Shown: positions 26,093 through 34,469, numbered from the stretch's first letter. The stretch is DNA of 64,000 bases from Martinezella dioscoreae (GCF_009176305.1 NZ_BLAJ01000011.1:58446-122445), one strand, 5' to 3'. The notes: a model not told the origin generated them from the sequence alone. Program-made: numbers and translations.

Positions 26093-26884
26093 TCAATGAT
26101 GCAGCGCGTAATTAATTCTGATATCTGAGACAAGCGGCTGCATGTCGGCCATGGTGTAGAAGCGTACCTTGTGCTGCTCCATTTGAGAACTTAGCAGCGA
26201 GATGAAGCTCTCATCATGCATCTCGGCACCATCGGCAACCACTACGAGGCGCTTCTCTTGCAGCGTTTGGCTAAAGAGCAGATTTCCCTCGATCATGGAA
26301 GGACTCGCCTTGCTTAGAGCCTTGTCTGGATCGTCACCCAGCGAGAGGCCCTGAAGCAGATTGAACGCTCCATTCTGATAGCCAAACGGCGCTTCAATTT
26401 TTATACCGCCTTCGAGGAGGACGGGATCGGGCCTCTCAAGCAAGGTGTCAACACCAAACTCTCTGAGTTTACTAGCCAGCATAGCGTTAGCTCGCTGCTT
26501 GCGAGGCTTGGCAGGTATCTCACCGACCAAATCGGAAAAGACACTATCCAAATCAGCTCTAGCATTGCTGATGAGAATGGACCTCAATGGAAACAGTCGT
26601 ATTTTTCCTGATCTTTGCGAGATGAATCTATCGATATTCTCTCTCTTCCAACCGTCTCTAAATTCGGAGAGGAGCCTGTTATAGAATGAGTTCTGAAGAA
26701 GCTCAAAATGGACGCCGGGACTGACATTAAATGCTGATTTTATACGCTTCGGGCGTTCGCCGAACTTGCAGAAAACGTATGGAGCCTCAGCCGCGAACAA
26801 AACCACACCAATATTGATGTATTCTGCGCGTTCAGGGTGCTCTGAATACTGAATGATTGAGAAGTATCCCTGCCTGTCTTTCAT
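26093..26884 (-). CDS. DUF3037 domain protein, partner of a HipA-like kinase
   Basis: A 263-residue protein whose N-terminal half matches DUF3037 (YFSIIQYSEHPERAEYINIG, residues 7-26, then VVLFAAEAPYVFCKF). The C-terminal half has no motif that I recognise. There is no signal peptide or membrane helix. Its ATG lies 3 nt after the stop of the HipA-like kinase gene, so both are almost certainly co-translated. Base composition is clearly lower in GC than the neighbours, with many A/T third positions, suggesting horizontal transfer. DUF3037 has no established function that I know of; it may be a regulator, substrate or antitoxin of the kinase. Confidence 0.82.
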   Translation of the reverse strand: MKDRQGYFSIIQYSEHPERAEYINIGVVLFAAEAPYVFCKFGERPKRIKSAFNVSPGVHFELLQNSFYNRLLSEFRDGWKRENIDRFISQRSGKIRLFPLRSILISNARADLDSVFSDLVGEIPAKPRKQRANAMLASKLREFGVDTLLERPDPVLLEGGIKIEAPFGYQNGAFNLLQGLSLGDDPDKALSKASPSMIEGNLLFSQTLQEKRLVVVADGAEMHDESFISLLSSQMEQHKVRFYTMADMQPLVSDIRINYALHH

Positions 26885-26887
26885 CGC

Positions 26888-27697
26888 TCAAAATCCCGGA
26901 AAAGGCGGCTCGTCTATCAGCTTCGGCGCTAAGGTGTCTACAAGGTAGGTGGCGCGAGCGCAGATGAAATCTATCAACCCCACTCGAGCTAACGGTCCTA
27001 AACCCCAAGCTAATGGCACGGAGTTAACAACTTCAGTTACGAAATTACGGTCTAATGTTGTCAGCCTGTCAAGCGCTGCCGTAACACCGTCGCTAGTGAT
27101 AAAGTCGTCAAATTCGGGAAATTTCCCATAAACACTCCCGTCTTCGATCCAATCGTTCGGCGCAGCGCCGTCTGGAAATACCGGGTCGCCGCCAATGAAA
27201 CAATTTGAGTGATCGATTGGCACTAAATCATATTTATGCACCGACGCCTGTACGTACAGGAGGTTGTCCGAATTGGCGTCCCCTCCATAGTAACGATCCC
27301 AGTTTCTGATCCAAGTGTCGAAAACAACGAGCCTTGACACACAATCTTTATCTCGAAGACGCCGCAGGAATGCATCTGTTCCGTCACGCGGCGTGCCCTC
27401 AACCGCTGATGAGAAGAAAAGGGGCGCTATCATCGGTTGACCATTTTTGCGCATAATGATCTCGATATCGCATTGATGAATAACAGCGAACGGAGGAATG
27501 GCTAGTCCAAACCAAACAGCCAACTCAGCGGCGACCAATTCCGAAACCAGCGCCGCGCTCCCCATAGGGTTGCCCAATGATTTTATGAACCCATCACCTG
27601 CGTTTGTAGCGACCCTGGCCGGGCTGGTACTTGAAGTAAAATGCTGAATTTCTCGCGTGATCTCTGTTGGGCAGATTGAATTGCCGCAGGCTAGCAC
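26888..27697 (-). CDS. HipA-like protein kinase (HipA_2 type)
   Basis: A 269-residue kinase-like protein, shorter than classical HipA (about 440). Residues fitting the HipA catalytic core are Lys39 (GDGFIKSLGNP), Glu53, catalytic Asp134 with Asn145 (RNWDRY...SDNLLYV), and metal-binding Asp162 (PIDHSNCF). Classical HipA N-terminal and P-loop phosphoserine segments are absent. No HipB-like DNA-binding gene is adjacent. The only plausible start is GTG 27697, since an in-frame stop occurs 13 codons upstream. Low GC and the tRNA-Leu neighbour point to acquired DNA. It may be a toxin, a defence kinase or a housekeeping kinase; the sequence alone cannot decide. Confidence 0.8.
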   Translation of the reverse strand: MLACGNSICPTEITREIQHFTSSTSPARVATNAGDGFIKSLGNPMGSAALVSELVAAELAVWFGLAIPPFAVIHQCDIEIIMRKNGQPMIAPLFFSSAVEGTPRDGTDAFLRRLRDKDCVSRLVVFDTWIRNWDRYYGGDANSDNLLYVQASVHKYDLVPIDHSNCFIGGDPVFPDGAAPNDWIEDGSVYGKFPEFDDFITSDGVTAALDRLTTLDRNFVTEVVNSVPLAWGLGPLARVGLIDFICARATYLVDTLAPKLIDEPPFPGF

Positions 27698-27997
27698 TTC
27701 GTACCCCGATGTCCGATTTTCGACAAGGTCACCTTATCGTTACACACGCGCAATGCAACCGTATGTCGAGGGTACGAGTGATTTAGTCGCCACAAAGCTC
27801 GCGCTGAAGCGCAGGCTGAACTAGCCTACGCGTCTTCAGTAAAATAGCGTAATCAGAGTAGTCACACGACCTCCGAACTTCCCCGGCTTATCCGTGTTCG
27901 GAGGTCGTCTAAGCAGTCACGTGTTCCACATTAGGCGCTGTAGCGGATGGATGCATCAACCGTTGAAGTCTTGGTAATTGACTTATCTGGAGATTTT
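27698..27997. other. Gene-free stretch between HipA-like gene and tRNA-Leu
   Basis: 300 bp with no convincing ORF on either strand and no HipB-type coding sequence. It should contain the promoter of the kinase operon. A strong hairpin lies at 27866-27908. No obvious duplicate of the tRNA 3' end was found here. Confidence 0.5.
27866..27908. terminator. Strong hairpin downstream of tRNA-Leu
   Basis: Perfect 13-bp arms ACGACCTCCGAAC (27866-27878) and GTTCGGAGGTCGT (27896-27908) with a 17-nt loop. It lies 89 bp past the tRNA 3' end and could terminate the tRNA transcript, though no U-run follows on either strand. A recombination or regulatory site is an alternative. Confidence 0.45.
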
Positions 27998-28082
27998 TGG
28001 TGCCCCATGCCGGAGTCGAACCAGCACTTCTTTCGAAACTCGATTTTGAGTCGAGCGCGTCTACCAATTCCGCCAATGGGGC
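27998..28082 (-). tRNA. tRNA-Leu (anticodon CAA)
   Basis: An 85-nt class II tRNA including an encoded CCA. The acceptor stem is GCCCCAT paired with ATGGGGC, and the D-arm contains GGCGGAATTGGTAGAC. The anticodon stem CTCGA/TCGAG encloses loop CTCAAAA, giving CAA for UUG codons. A long variable arm and a TPsiC arm with GGTTCGACTCC follow. The island with the HipA-like genes begins on the 3' side, the usual side for integrase-mediated insertion. Confidence 0.95.
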
Positions 28083-28105
28083 AACGGGGTACTGACGAGG
28101 CGGCT

Positions 28106-28135
28106 GTCTAGCATGTGAGCGGCGGGGCGCGCAAG
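28106..28135 (-). promoter_or_regulatory. Probable tRNA-Leu promoter
   Basis: On the minus strand CTTGCG (28130-28135) and CTAGAC (28106-28111) are separated by 18 bp. These fit the alphaproteobacterial housekeeping pattern CTTGAC-N17-CTATAT moderately well. The -10 box is 23 nt from the mature tRNA 5' end. Confidence 0.45.
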
Positions 28136-28225
28136 CGGGGAGCGGCAGATATTGCGAGTGTTTCCGCAGGGTTGCGGCTTGGCCCATGGCGCGGGTGGAC
28201 GCCATGGGCTTTTGCCGCGTGAAGC

Positions 28226-29524
28226 TCAGTGCGCCATGGCAGGGCTCTTGGTGGTGGAGCCGGACTTTTGCAGGGTGATCGCCAGGAGCGCGGCGAGCAG
28301 GCAGAAGGCGCCGGCGACGAAGAAGGCGGGGAGATAGGTGTTGAGCTCCGTGCGGGTGAGGCCGGCGCCATAGGCGGCGGTGGCGGCACCCAGCTGATGG
28401 CCGGCGAAGACCCAGCCGAAGACGAGGCCGGCCTTTTCGCGGCCGAAGCGGTCGGCGGCGATCTTGACGGTCGGCGGCACGGTGGCGATCCAGTCGAGGC
28501 CATAGAAGACGGCGAAGATCGACAGGCCGTAGAAGGTGAAGTCGCTGAAGGGCAGGTAAACCAGCGACAGGCCGCGCAGGCCGTAATACCAGAAGAGCAG
28601 CCAGCGATTGTCGAAGCGGTCGGAGAGCCAGCCGGAGCCGATCGTGCCGAAGAAATCGAAGATGCCCATGACCGCGAGCACGCTGGCGGCCGCGACAGGC
28701 ACGATGCCGAAATCGCCGCAGAGGGTGACGAAATGCGTCTGGATCAGCCCGTTGGTCGATAGGCCGCAGATGAAGAAGGTGGCAAAGAGGATCCAGAAAG
28801 TGGATGTGGTGGAAACCTCCCGCAGAATGGCGATCGGCGAGGCAAGCGCGGCCTTCAGGTCCTTGGTGGCGGCCGGCGGCGGCGTGATGTGGATCTCGCC
28901 GACCAGCGGCAGGTTGACGTCCGAGGGGCGGTCGCGCATCAGGAGCAGCACGACGAGGGCGGCAACGACGATCATGCCGCAGACGAAGAGCACGGTGGTG
29001 CGCCAGCCATAGCGCGTCGTCAGCTCCGCCATCAGCGGCAGGAAGACGAGCTGCCCCGTGGCCGAGCTTGCCGAGAGCATGCCGATGACGAGGCCGCGAT
29101 GCTTGGTGAACCAGCGGGTCGAGACGGTTGCGGCGAGCACCATGGCGGTGAGGCCGGTGCCAAAGCCGATGATGATGCCCCAGCAGAGCAGCAGCTGCCA
29201 GACTTGCGTCATGAAGAGCGAGCCGATGAAGCCGACGCCGATGGTCGCCAGCGCGAAGACGATGACCTTGCGCACGCCGAAATGGTTCATGAAGGCGGCG
29301 GCAAAGGGACCCATCAGGCCGAACAGCACGAGGCGGACGGCAAGCGCCGACGAAATGGAGGAGGTGCTCCAGCCGAACTCGTCCTCCAGCGGCTTGATGA
29401 GCACGCCGGGCGCGCCCATGGCGCCGGCCGTGACCAGCATGGTGAGGAAAGTGGCGGCGACGACGACCCATCCGTAATGGATGTTGCGCCGGGCGAGCGT
29501 CGAGGCAAGGGCAGTGGAAACCAT
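28226..29524 (-). CDS. Major facilitator superfamily transporter
   Basis: A 432-residue MFS permease with 12 predicted membrane segments in two halves. The N-half has the loop 2-3 motif as HFGVRKVIVFALATIG and its mirror in the C-half is GSGWLSDRFDNRWLLFWYYG. The overall pattern resembles oxalate/formate- or monocarboxylate-type MFS members, but the substrate is not deducible. ATG 29524 is preferred over an upstream in-frame ATG at 29611 since the extension is Arg/Pro-rich and non-conserved. It is divergent from a TetR regulator with a palindromic operator candidate between them, so it is probably drug- or metabolite-inducible. Confidence 0.85.
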   Translation of the reverse strand: MVSTALASTLARRNIHYGWVVVAATFLTMLVTAGAMGAPGVLIKPLEDEFGWSTSSISSALAVRLVLFGLMGPFAAAFMNHFGVRKVIVFALATIGVGFIGSLFMTQVWQLLLCWGIIIGFGTGLTAMVLAATVSTRWFTKHRGLVIGMLSASSATGQLVFLPLMAELTTRYGWRTTVLFVCGMIVVAALVVLLLMRDRPSDVNLPLVGEIHITPPPAATKDLKAALASPIAILREVSTTSTFWILFATFFICGLSTNGLIQTHFVTLCGDFGIVPVAAASVLAVMGIFDFFGTIGSGWLSDRFDNRWLLFWYYGLRGLSLVYLPFSDFTFYGLSIFAVFYGLDWIATVPPTVKIAADRFGREKAGLVFGWVFAGHQLGAATAAYGAGLTRTELNTYLPAFFVAGAFCLLAALLAITLQKSGSTTKSPAMAH

Positions 29525-29690
29525 GAGCTGCGTTCCAATCAGGTTGCGTGTCTTGGCGGCTGGACCGGGAGGCTTACGAGCGCTCGATCGCGGACGGCCT
29601 GGGGACCACATCCGCTTATAGCGTCCCGCCGTTCTCCCGGCTTGAACGTTTGTGTAAAGGCATTTACATGATTGCTATCATATTTGTTGC

Positions 29691-29725
29691 GTATTGATGA
29701 TGGTCATCATATAAATTGTCAATAC
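29691..29725. promoter_or_regulatory. Candidate TetR operator
   Basis: Two nested inverted repeats lie between the MFS and TetR genes: GTATTGA (29691-29697) with TCAATAC (29719-29725), and TGATGA (29695-29700) with TCATCA (29704-29709). The element ends 31 nt before the regulator start, as expected for autoregulation and repression of the divergent transporter. Confidence 0.5.
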
Positions 29726-29756
29726 AGTTTTCTTGATGCTCTGATGGAGTTTTTTG

Positions 29757-30344
29757 ATGAGAGTGAGCCGCGAGAAATTCGCCGAGAATCGCGAGAAGAT
29801 CCTTGCCGTGGCGGGCGAGCTCTTTCGCGAGAAGGGTTTCGACGGCATCGGCGTCGCAGAGATCATGAAGGCGGCCGGGCTCACGCATGGCGGCTTCTAC
29901 GGCCATTTCGATTCGAAGGACGAGCTTGCCTGCGAGGCGAGCAAGGCGCTGGTGGCCCGCTCGCTGGAGCGCTGGAAGCAGGTGGCTGCAAGCTCGCCCG
30001 AACAGCCGCTGGAAGCGCTGCTTGCCCATTATCTCTCGCATCGCAATGTCGTCGAGCACGCGACAGGCTGCGTCTTTGCGGCGCTGACGCAGGAGGTCAG
30101 CCGCCATGGCCCCAAGATGCAATCCACCTTCACCGGCGGCCTGATAGGGCTGGTCGAAGTGCTGGAAGAGATCGTTCCCGGCGAGACGCCGGAGGAGCGC
30201 CGGCGCAAGGCGTTTGCCAGCCTTTCGGCCATGGTGGGCGCCGTCATTCTGGCGCGGGCGATGGACAATTCTGAGCTATCGCAAGAGTTTCTGTCGGCGA
30301 CCCGGCAGGAGCTGTCGCCGCCGCCGGGTGAAAGCAACGGCTGA
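29757..30344 (+). CDS. TetR/AcrR family transcriptional regulator
   Basis: A 195-residue repressor. The N-terminal helix-turn-helix reads GVAEIMKAAGLTHGGFYGHF (about 32-51), preceded by the helix AENREKILAVAGELFREKGF. The variable C-terminal ligand domain begins with LVARSLERWKQV. ATG 29757 follows a TTG by one codon and has GGAG upstream. Divergent arrangement with the MFS gene and a palindrome in between make that transporter the likely target. Confidence 0.9.
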   Translation: MRVSREKFAENREKILAVAGELFREKGFDGIGVAEIMKAAGLTHGGFYGHFDSKDELACEASKALVARSLERWKQVAASSPEQPLEALLAHYLSHRNVVEHATGCVFAALTQEVSRHGPKMQSTFTGGLIGLVEVLEEIVPGETPEERRRKAFASLSAMVGAVILARAMDNSELSQEFLSATRQELSPPPGESNG

Positions 30345-30350
30345 GCTTGC

Positions 30351-31145
30351 CTAGTCGCGGAAGGCGAGCAGCCCGTTCGCCTCGACGACCTCCCTGAATT
30401 TGCCGTCGGGTGCGGCCGCCAGCAGTTCGGCGCGAAGTGCGGCTTCGAAATCGGCGGCCTTGTCGCCCAGTGCCTGCGGCGAGGTCGACGACATCGAGAA
30501 GATGCGGCCGACGATCTCTTCGATATCCCTGGTATATTCCGAGACGATGCCGATCCGTTCCAGATTGCGGAAGGGTGAGGCGAGCAGCATGGCTTCATGC
30601 GGCGCCCATTCCTTGCTCCGGCGCATCTGCCGCTCCGCGCTGCGCTCGGGCGAATAGGTTTCCATCAGCGGTTCAAGGATGCCGCGCCAGTTCGGCTCCG
30701 CCAGAATGCCTTTATCGTGGAAAAGCACGACGGCGCCGCCCGGCTCGATCAGCTTATCGAGGGCCTCAAGCGTCGCCGGCCTGTCCATCCAGTGGAAGGA
30801 GCGGCCCATGACGCAGAGATGCAGCCTGCCGATGTCAGGTCCGAGATCGTAGGAAGAGCCTTGGCGGATGGTGATATCGACACCCGCTTGCTTCGCGCCG
30901 ATCTCGGCTTCGGCAAGCATTTCCGGTTCCGGATCCATGGCGGTGACGGCGGCACCCTGCAGCCGCGCGAAGGCGATGCCAAGCTGGCCGGGGCCGCAGC
31001 CGAGATCGAGCACATGATCGCCTGATTTCAGGCCGCTGCGTTCGGCGACGCGGGTAATCAGCTTGTCAGGATAGGGAATGCGATAGCGCAGGTAATAGGC
31101 CGCGGTCGATTGAAATCGCCGTGCTTCGAAGGGAACAGTGATCAT
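30351..31145 (-). CDS. Class I SAM-dependent methyltransferase
   Basis: A 264-residue methyltransferase of the Methyltransf_11 type. The SAM motif is VLDLGCGPGQLGIAFA (about 45-60), the acidic residue that binds the ribose follows in AMDPEPEML, and MGRSFHWMDRP (about 113-123) is typical of trans-aconitate/ubiE-like relatives acting on small molecules. The acceptor is unknown. It is convergent with tetR, six bases apart, and about 450 bp of repeat-rich DNA precedes it. Confidence 0.85.
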   Translation of the reverse strand: MITVPFEARRFQSTAAYYLRYRIPYPDKLITRVAERSGLKSGDHVLDLGCGPGQLGIAFARLQGAAVTAMDPEPEMLAEAEIGAKQAGVDITIRQGSSYDLGPDIGRLHLCVMGRSFHWMDRPATLEALDKLIEPGGAVVLFHDKGILAEPNWRGILEPLMETYSPERSAERQMRRSKEWAPHEAMLLASPFRNLERIGIVSEYTRDIEEIVGRIFSMSSTSPQALGDKAADFEAALRAELLAAAPDGKFREVVEANGLLAFRD

Positions 31146-31592
31146 TGGATATCATCCTCGGGGGGAAGGAACCTCGATCTGTTAAGCCCCAACTATGACC
31201 GGTTCGTGAAGTCACTTTTGCGCGATTTGCCGCGTGGCCAATCGGCTTCAGAGGATGTGAATGCCCCTCACCCTAACCCTCTCCCCGCGCGCGAGGAGGG
31301 CAATCGCATATGACCCGAAGTTGTTGTCGCGTCCCCTTCTCCCCTTGGGGAGAAGGTGCCGTCCGGCGGATGAGGGGGTGCCTGCTAAACGCACGAAAAT
31401 CCATGAATTCAAATCGATAGCCCCCTCATCCGACCCTTCGGGCCACCTTCTCCCCGAGGGGAGAAGGAGCTTAGGATGCTCATCCGCACCATATGCGATA
31501 CCCCTGCGCGCGCGGGGAGAGGGCTGGGGTGAGGGGCCAGGCAGCCAGCCGCAATATCACCAGCCCAACCTGGGCAGCTCCAAAATCCCGGT
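31146..31592. other. Repeat-rich gene-free stretch
   Basis: 447 bp without a coding sequence. Most of it (31263-31537) is a set of nested inverted repeats, described separately. The remainder should include the methyltransferase promoter. Confidence 0.6.
31263..31537. repeat. Nested inverted repeats of two GC-rich units
   Basis: The outer arms are 31263-31293 (GCCCCTCACCCTAACCCTCT onward) and 31507-31537, near-exact reverse complements. Inside them is a second facing pair: 31333-31379 and 31420-31467, each with a CTTCTCCCC..GGGGAGAAG hairpin and a GATGAGGGGG/CCCCCTCATC end. The order outer-inner-inner-outer makes a potential large cruciform. Confidence 0.85.
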
Positions 31593-32573
31593 TCACTTGA
31601 ACCCAGCAACCCCATGCGGGACATAGGGTGATTCCAGCGTTTCGATTTCTTCCGACGTCAATTTGACTTCCAGAGAGGCGATAGCATCCGTGATGTGGCC
31701 GGGCTTGGAAGCGCCGATGATCGGGGCAGTGACGGCGCTTTTCTGCAAGATCCAGGCGGTTGCGACCTGCGCGCGCGGGATGCCGCGTGCCTTGGCGACC
31801 GCGCCGACGGCATCGACGATCTTACGGTCGGCTTCGAGTGCCTGGGTGTAAAGCGTTTTACCGAATTCGTCAGACTCCGTGCGGGCTGTCGCCTCGTCCC
31901 AGTCGCGCGTCAGGCGGCCGCGAGCAAGTGGGCTCCAAGGAATGACGGCGATCTTTTGGTCCTCGCAGAAGGGCAGCATCTCGCGCTCTTCCTCGCGGTA
32001 GAGCAGGTTCAGGTGGTCCTGCATGCTGACGAACTCCGTCCAGCCGTTGAGACGGGAGGTGTAGATCGCCTTGGCGAACTGCCAGGCATACATGGAGGAA
32101 GCGCCGATATAGCGGGCCTTACCGGCCTTGACGACATCATGCAGCGCTTCCAGCGTTTCTTCGATCGGCGTCGTATAATCCCAGCGGTGGATCTGGTAGA
32201 GATCGACATAGTCGGTGCCGAGGCGGCGAAGGCTGTTGTCGATCTCGTCAAAGATCGCCTTGCGGGACAGACCGGCGCCGTTCGGGCCGGGGCGCATGCG
32301 ATTGAAGACTTTGGTGGCGAGCACGATATCGTCGCGGCGGGCGAAATCCTTGATGGCACGGCCGACGATCTCCTCCGACGAACCGTTGGAATAGGTATTG
32401 GCCGTATCGAGGAAGTTGATGCCGGCTTCGATCGCCTGGCGCAGCAGCGGGCGGCTGTCCTCCTCCTTCAATGACCAGGCGTGCGTGCCCTTGTTGGGAT
32501 CGCCATAGGTCATGCAACCCAGGCAGATGCGTGAGACTTCAAGGCCGGTCCTGCCGAGCTTTACGTATTCCAT
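31593..32573 (-). CDS. Aldo/keto reductase
   Basis: A 326-residue NADPH-dependent oxidoreductase with the AKR barrel. The catalytic tetrad is Asp56, Tyr61 (DTANTYSNG), Lys88 (ATKVF) and His129 (LYQIHRWD). The cofactor-binding end includes IPWSPLARGRLTR and APIIGASKPGHI. It resembles AKR11/YajO- and YghZ-type enzymes. CGGAGAATAG upstream of ATG 32573 is a good ribosome site. It is divergent from an acyl-CoA synthetase gene; physiological substrate unknown. Confidence 0.9.
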   Translation of the reverse strand: MEYVKLGRTGLEVSRICLGCMTYGDPNKGTHAWSLKEEDSRPLLRQAIEAGINFLDTANTYSNGSSEEIVGRAIKDFARRDDIVLATKVFNRMRPGPNGAGLSRKAIFDEIDNSLRRLGTDYVDLYQIHRWDYTTPIEETLEALHDVVKAGKARYIGASSMYAWQFAKAIYTSRLNGWTEFVSMQDHLNLLYREEEREMLPFCEDQKIAVIPWSPLARGRLTRDWDEATARTESDEFGKTLYTQALEADRKIVDAVGAVAKARGIPRAQVATAWILQKSAVTAPIIGASKPGHITDAIASLEVKLTSEEIETLESPYVPHGVAGFK

Positions 32574-32828
32574 CGCTATTCTCCGTCCATTCGATCATTC
32601 GCTACAAGGAGGCCCATCGTCAGAAGGGCGATGGGATGGGTGCGCCGCGAAAAGCAAATCGACGGGCAAAGTCGCCGTCGGTCGACGCATGAATTCGTGA
32701 AGAGCTTCGAAGTATTCCTCAATAAATAAGGCGATTCGCGCCCGGGGGAAGACGGTGATTTCAAATGTTTCCTTGAACCCCAGAGGCGACAGGTGTTAGC
32801 TGCACCGCACCATTTTCTGGAACTGCGC

Positions 32829-34469
32829 ATGAAATTGCCCCCGCGTGATACTTATGAAGCCCTCTATCGTGACTTTCGTTGGGAGATTCCGGCGAAATTC
32901 AACATGGGACATGCTGTTTGCGATGCCTGGGCCGAATGCGAGCCCGACCGGATCTGCCTTCAGCATTTCAATCCCAACGGCAATCACTTTTCCATGACCT
33001 ATGGTGAGTTGCGCGATCGCTCGGCCTCTTTCGCCAATGCGCTCGTCGCGCTCGGGGTGCGGGCGGGAGATCGGGTGGCGCTGCTGCTGCCGCAGAGTTT
33101 TGAGACAGTCGTCGCGCATGTGGCGATCTACAAGATGGGCGCGATCGCGTTGCCGCTGGCCTTGCTGTTCGGCGCCGAGGCGCTGAAATACCGGCTGAGG
33201 GCAGCCGGGGCATCGGCCATCGTCACCAACCGGTTCGGCCTCGAACGGCTGCGTCCGATCCGGGACCGATTGCCGGAACTGGCGCAAGTGATCAGCATCG
33301 ATGGCGGCGAAGAGGGCGTTTCCGGCTTTGCCGATCTGGTGGCGGCGCATCCGCCGCTGTTTGCGGTCGCCGATACCGGCCCGGACGATCCGGCCCTGAT
33401 GATTTTCACCTCGGGCACGACCGGCCCACCCAAGGGCGCGCTGCATGGCCATCGCGTGCTGCCGGGGCATATTCCGGGCATGCAATTCGCCCATGAGGGC
33501 TTTCCCAAAGCCGGCGACCGGCTCTGGACGCCGTCGGATTGGGCCTGGGCCGGCGGTCTCCTGAATGCGCTGCTGCCGAGCCTGATGCTCGGCGTTCCCG
33601 TCGTTTCCTCCCCCGGGCAGAAGTTCGATCCACACATGGCCTTCCGCATCATGGCTGAGATGGAGGTGCGCAATGCCTTCATTCCGCCAACGGCGCTGCG
33701 TTTGCTGAAGGCCGTCGACAATCCGCGGGCGCATTATGATCTGAAGCTGCGCACGATAGGGTCTGCAGGCGAGGCGCTCGGCCGTGAAACCTTCGAATGG
33801 GCGCGGTCCGCGCTTGGTGTCAGCGTCAACGAATTCTTCGGCCAGACGGAGTGCAATTTCGTGCTCTCCTCCAGCGAGGCGTTCGGCGTCAGCCGCGGCG
33901 GGGCGACGGGCAAGCCTGCCCCCGGCCATCATGTCGCGATCGTCGATGCTGATGGCCATGAGGTTCCCGTGGGCGAGACGGGGCAGATCGCGATCAGGCG
34001 GCCCGATCCGGTGATGTTCCTGGGTTATTGGCAGAACGAGGCGGCGACGGAGGCGAAATTCGCCAATGATTGGCTGCTGACCGGCGATATCGGCCGGCAG
34101 GATGCGGATGGCTATATTTCCTTCGTCGGCCGCGATGACGATGTCATCACCTCGTCGGGCTATCGCATCGGCCCGAGCGAGATCGAGGATTGCCTCGGCG
34201 GCCATCCTGCGGTGCAGATGGCGGCGGCCGTCGGCAAGCCGGACGCGGTCAGAACGGAAATCGTCAAGGCTTATGTCGTGCTCGTGCCCGGCCGCGAACC
34301 GAGCGAGACACTTGCGGCCGAAATCCGCGAATGGGTGAAGACCCGGCTTTCCATGCACGAATATCCGCGCGAGATCGAATTTGTCGATGCTCTGCCGCTG
34401 ACGACCTCGGGCAAGGTGATCCGCCGCCTGCTGCGCGAGCGGGCGATCGCCGAGGTCAGCGCTTCGTAA
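32829..34469 (+). CDS. Acyl-CoA synthetase (AMP-forming)
   Basis: An ANL-superfamily ligase that activates a carboxylic acid to its CoA thioester through an acyl-AMP. Motifs are the P-loop LMIFTSGTTGPPKGALHGH (about 195-213), EFFGQTECNF (substrate/AMP site), WLLTGDIGRQDADGYI and the C-terminal lysine in LPLTTSGKVIRRLLR. It resembles medium-chain or acetoacetate/propionate-type synthetases. Two starts are possible: GTG 32793 (with AGAGGCGAC upstream) or ATG 32829; the ATG is listed, giving 546 residues. The last 14 bp overlap the convergent FemAB-like gene. Confidence 0.88.
   Translation: MKLPPRDTYEALYRDFRWEIPAKFNMGHAVCDAWAECEPDRICLQHFNPNGNHFSMTYGELRDRSASFANALVALGVRAGDRVALLLPQSFETVVAHVAIYKMGAIALPLALLFGAEALKYRLRAAGASAIVTNRFGLERLRPIRDRLPELAQVISIDGGEEGVSGFADLVAAHPPLFAVADTGPDDPALMIFTSGTTGPPKGALHGHRVLPGHIPGMQFAHEGFPKAGDRLWTPSDWAWAGGLLNALLPSLMLGVPVVSSPGQKFDPHMAFRIMAEMEVRNAFIPPTALRLLKAVDNPRAHYDLKLRTIGSAGEALGRETFEWARSALGVSVNEFFGQTECNFVLSSSEAFGVSRGGATGKPAPGHHVAIVDADGHEVPVGETGQIAIRRPDPVMFLGYWQNEAATEAKFANDWLLTGDIGRQDADGYISFVGRDDDVITSSGYRIGPSEIEDCLGGHPAVQMAAAVGKPDAVRTEIVKAYVVLVPGREPSETLAAEIREWVKTRLSMHEYPREIEFVDALPLTTSGKVIRRLLRERAIAEVSAS

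Noticed and set aside
25885..26115. 76-codon plus-strand and 62-codon minus-strand frames at the island edge
   Set aside because: No ribosome site, no conserved motif; likely non-coding border sequence.
27909..29471. 520-codon minus-strand frame covering tRNA-Leu and the MFS gene
   Set aside because: It reads through the tRNA (giving the telltale LVDALDSKSS peptide) and is out of frame with the real transporter.
32796..34358. 520-codon frame antisense to the acyl-CoA synthetase
   Set aside because: The plus-strand product has all ANL motifs; the antisense product is Arg/His-rich without motifs.
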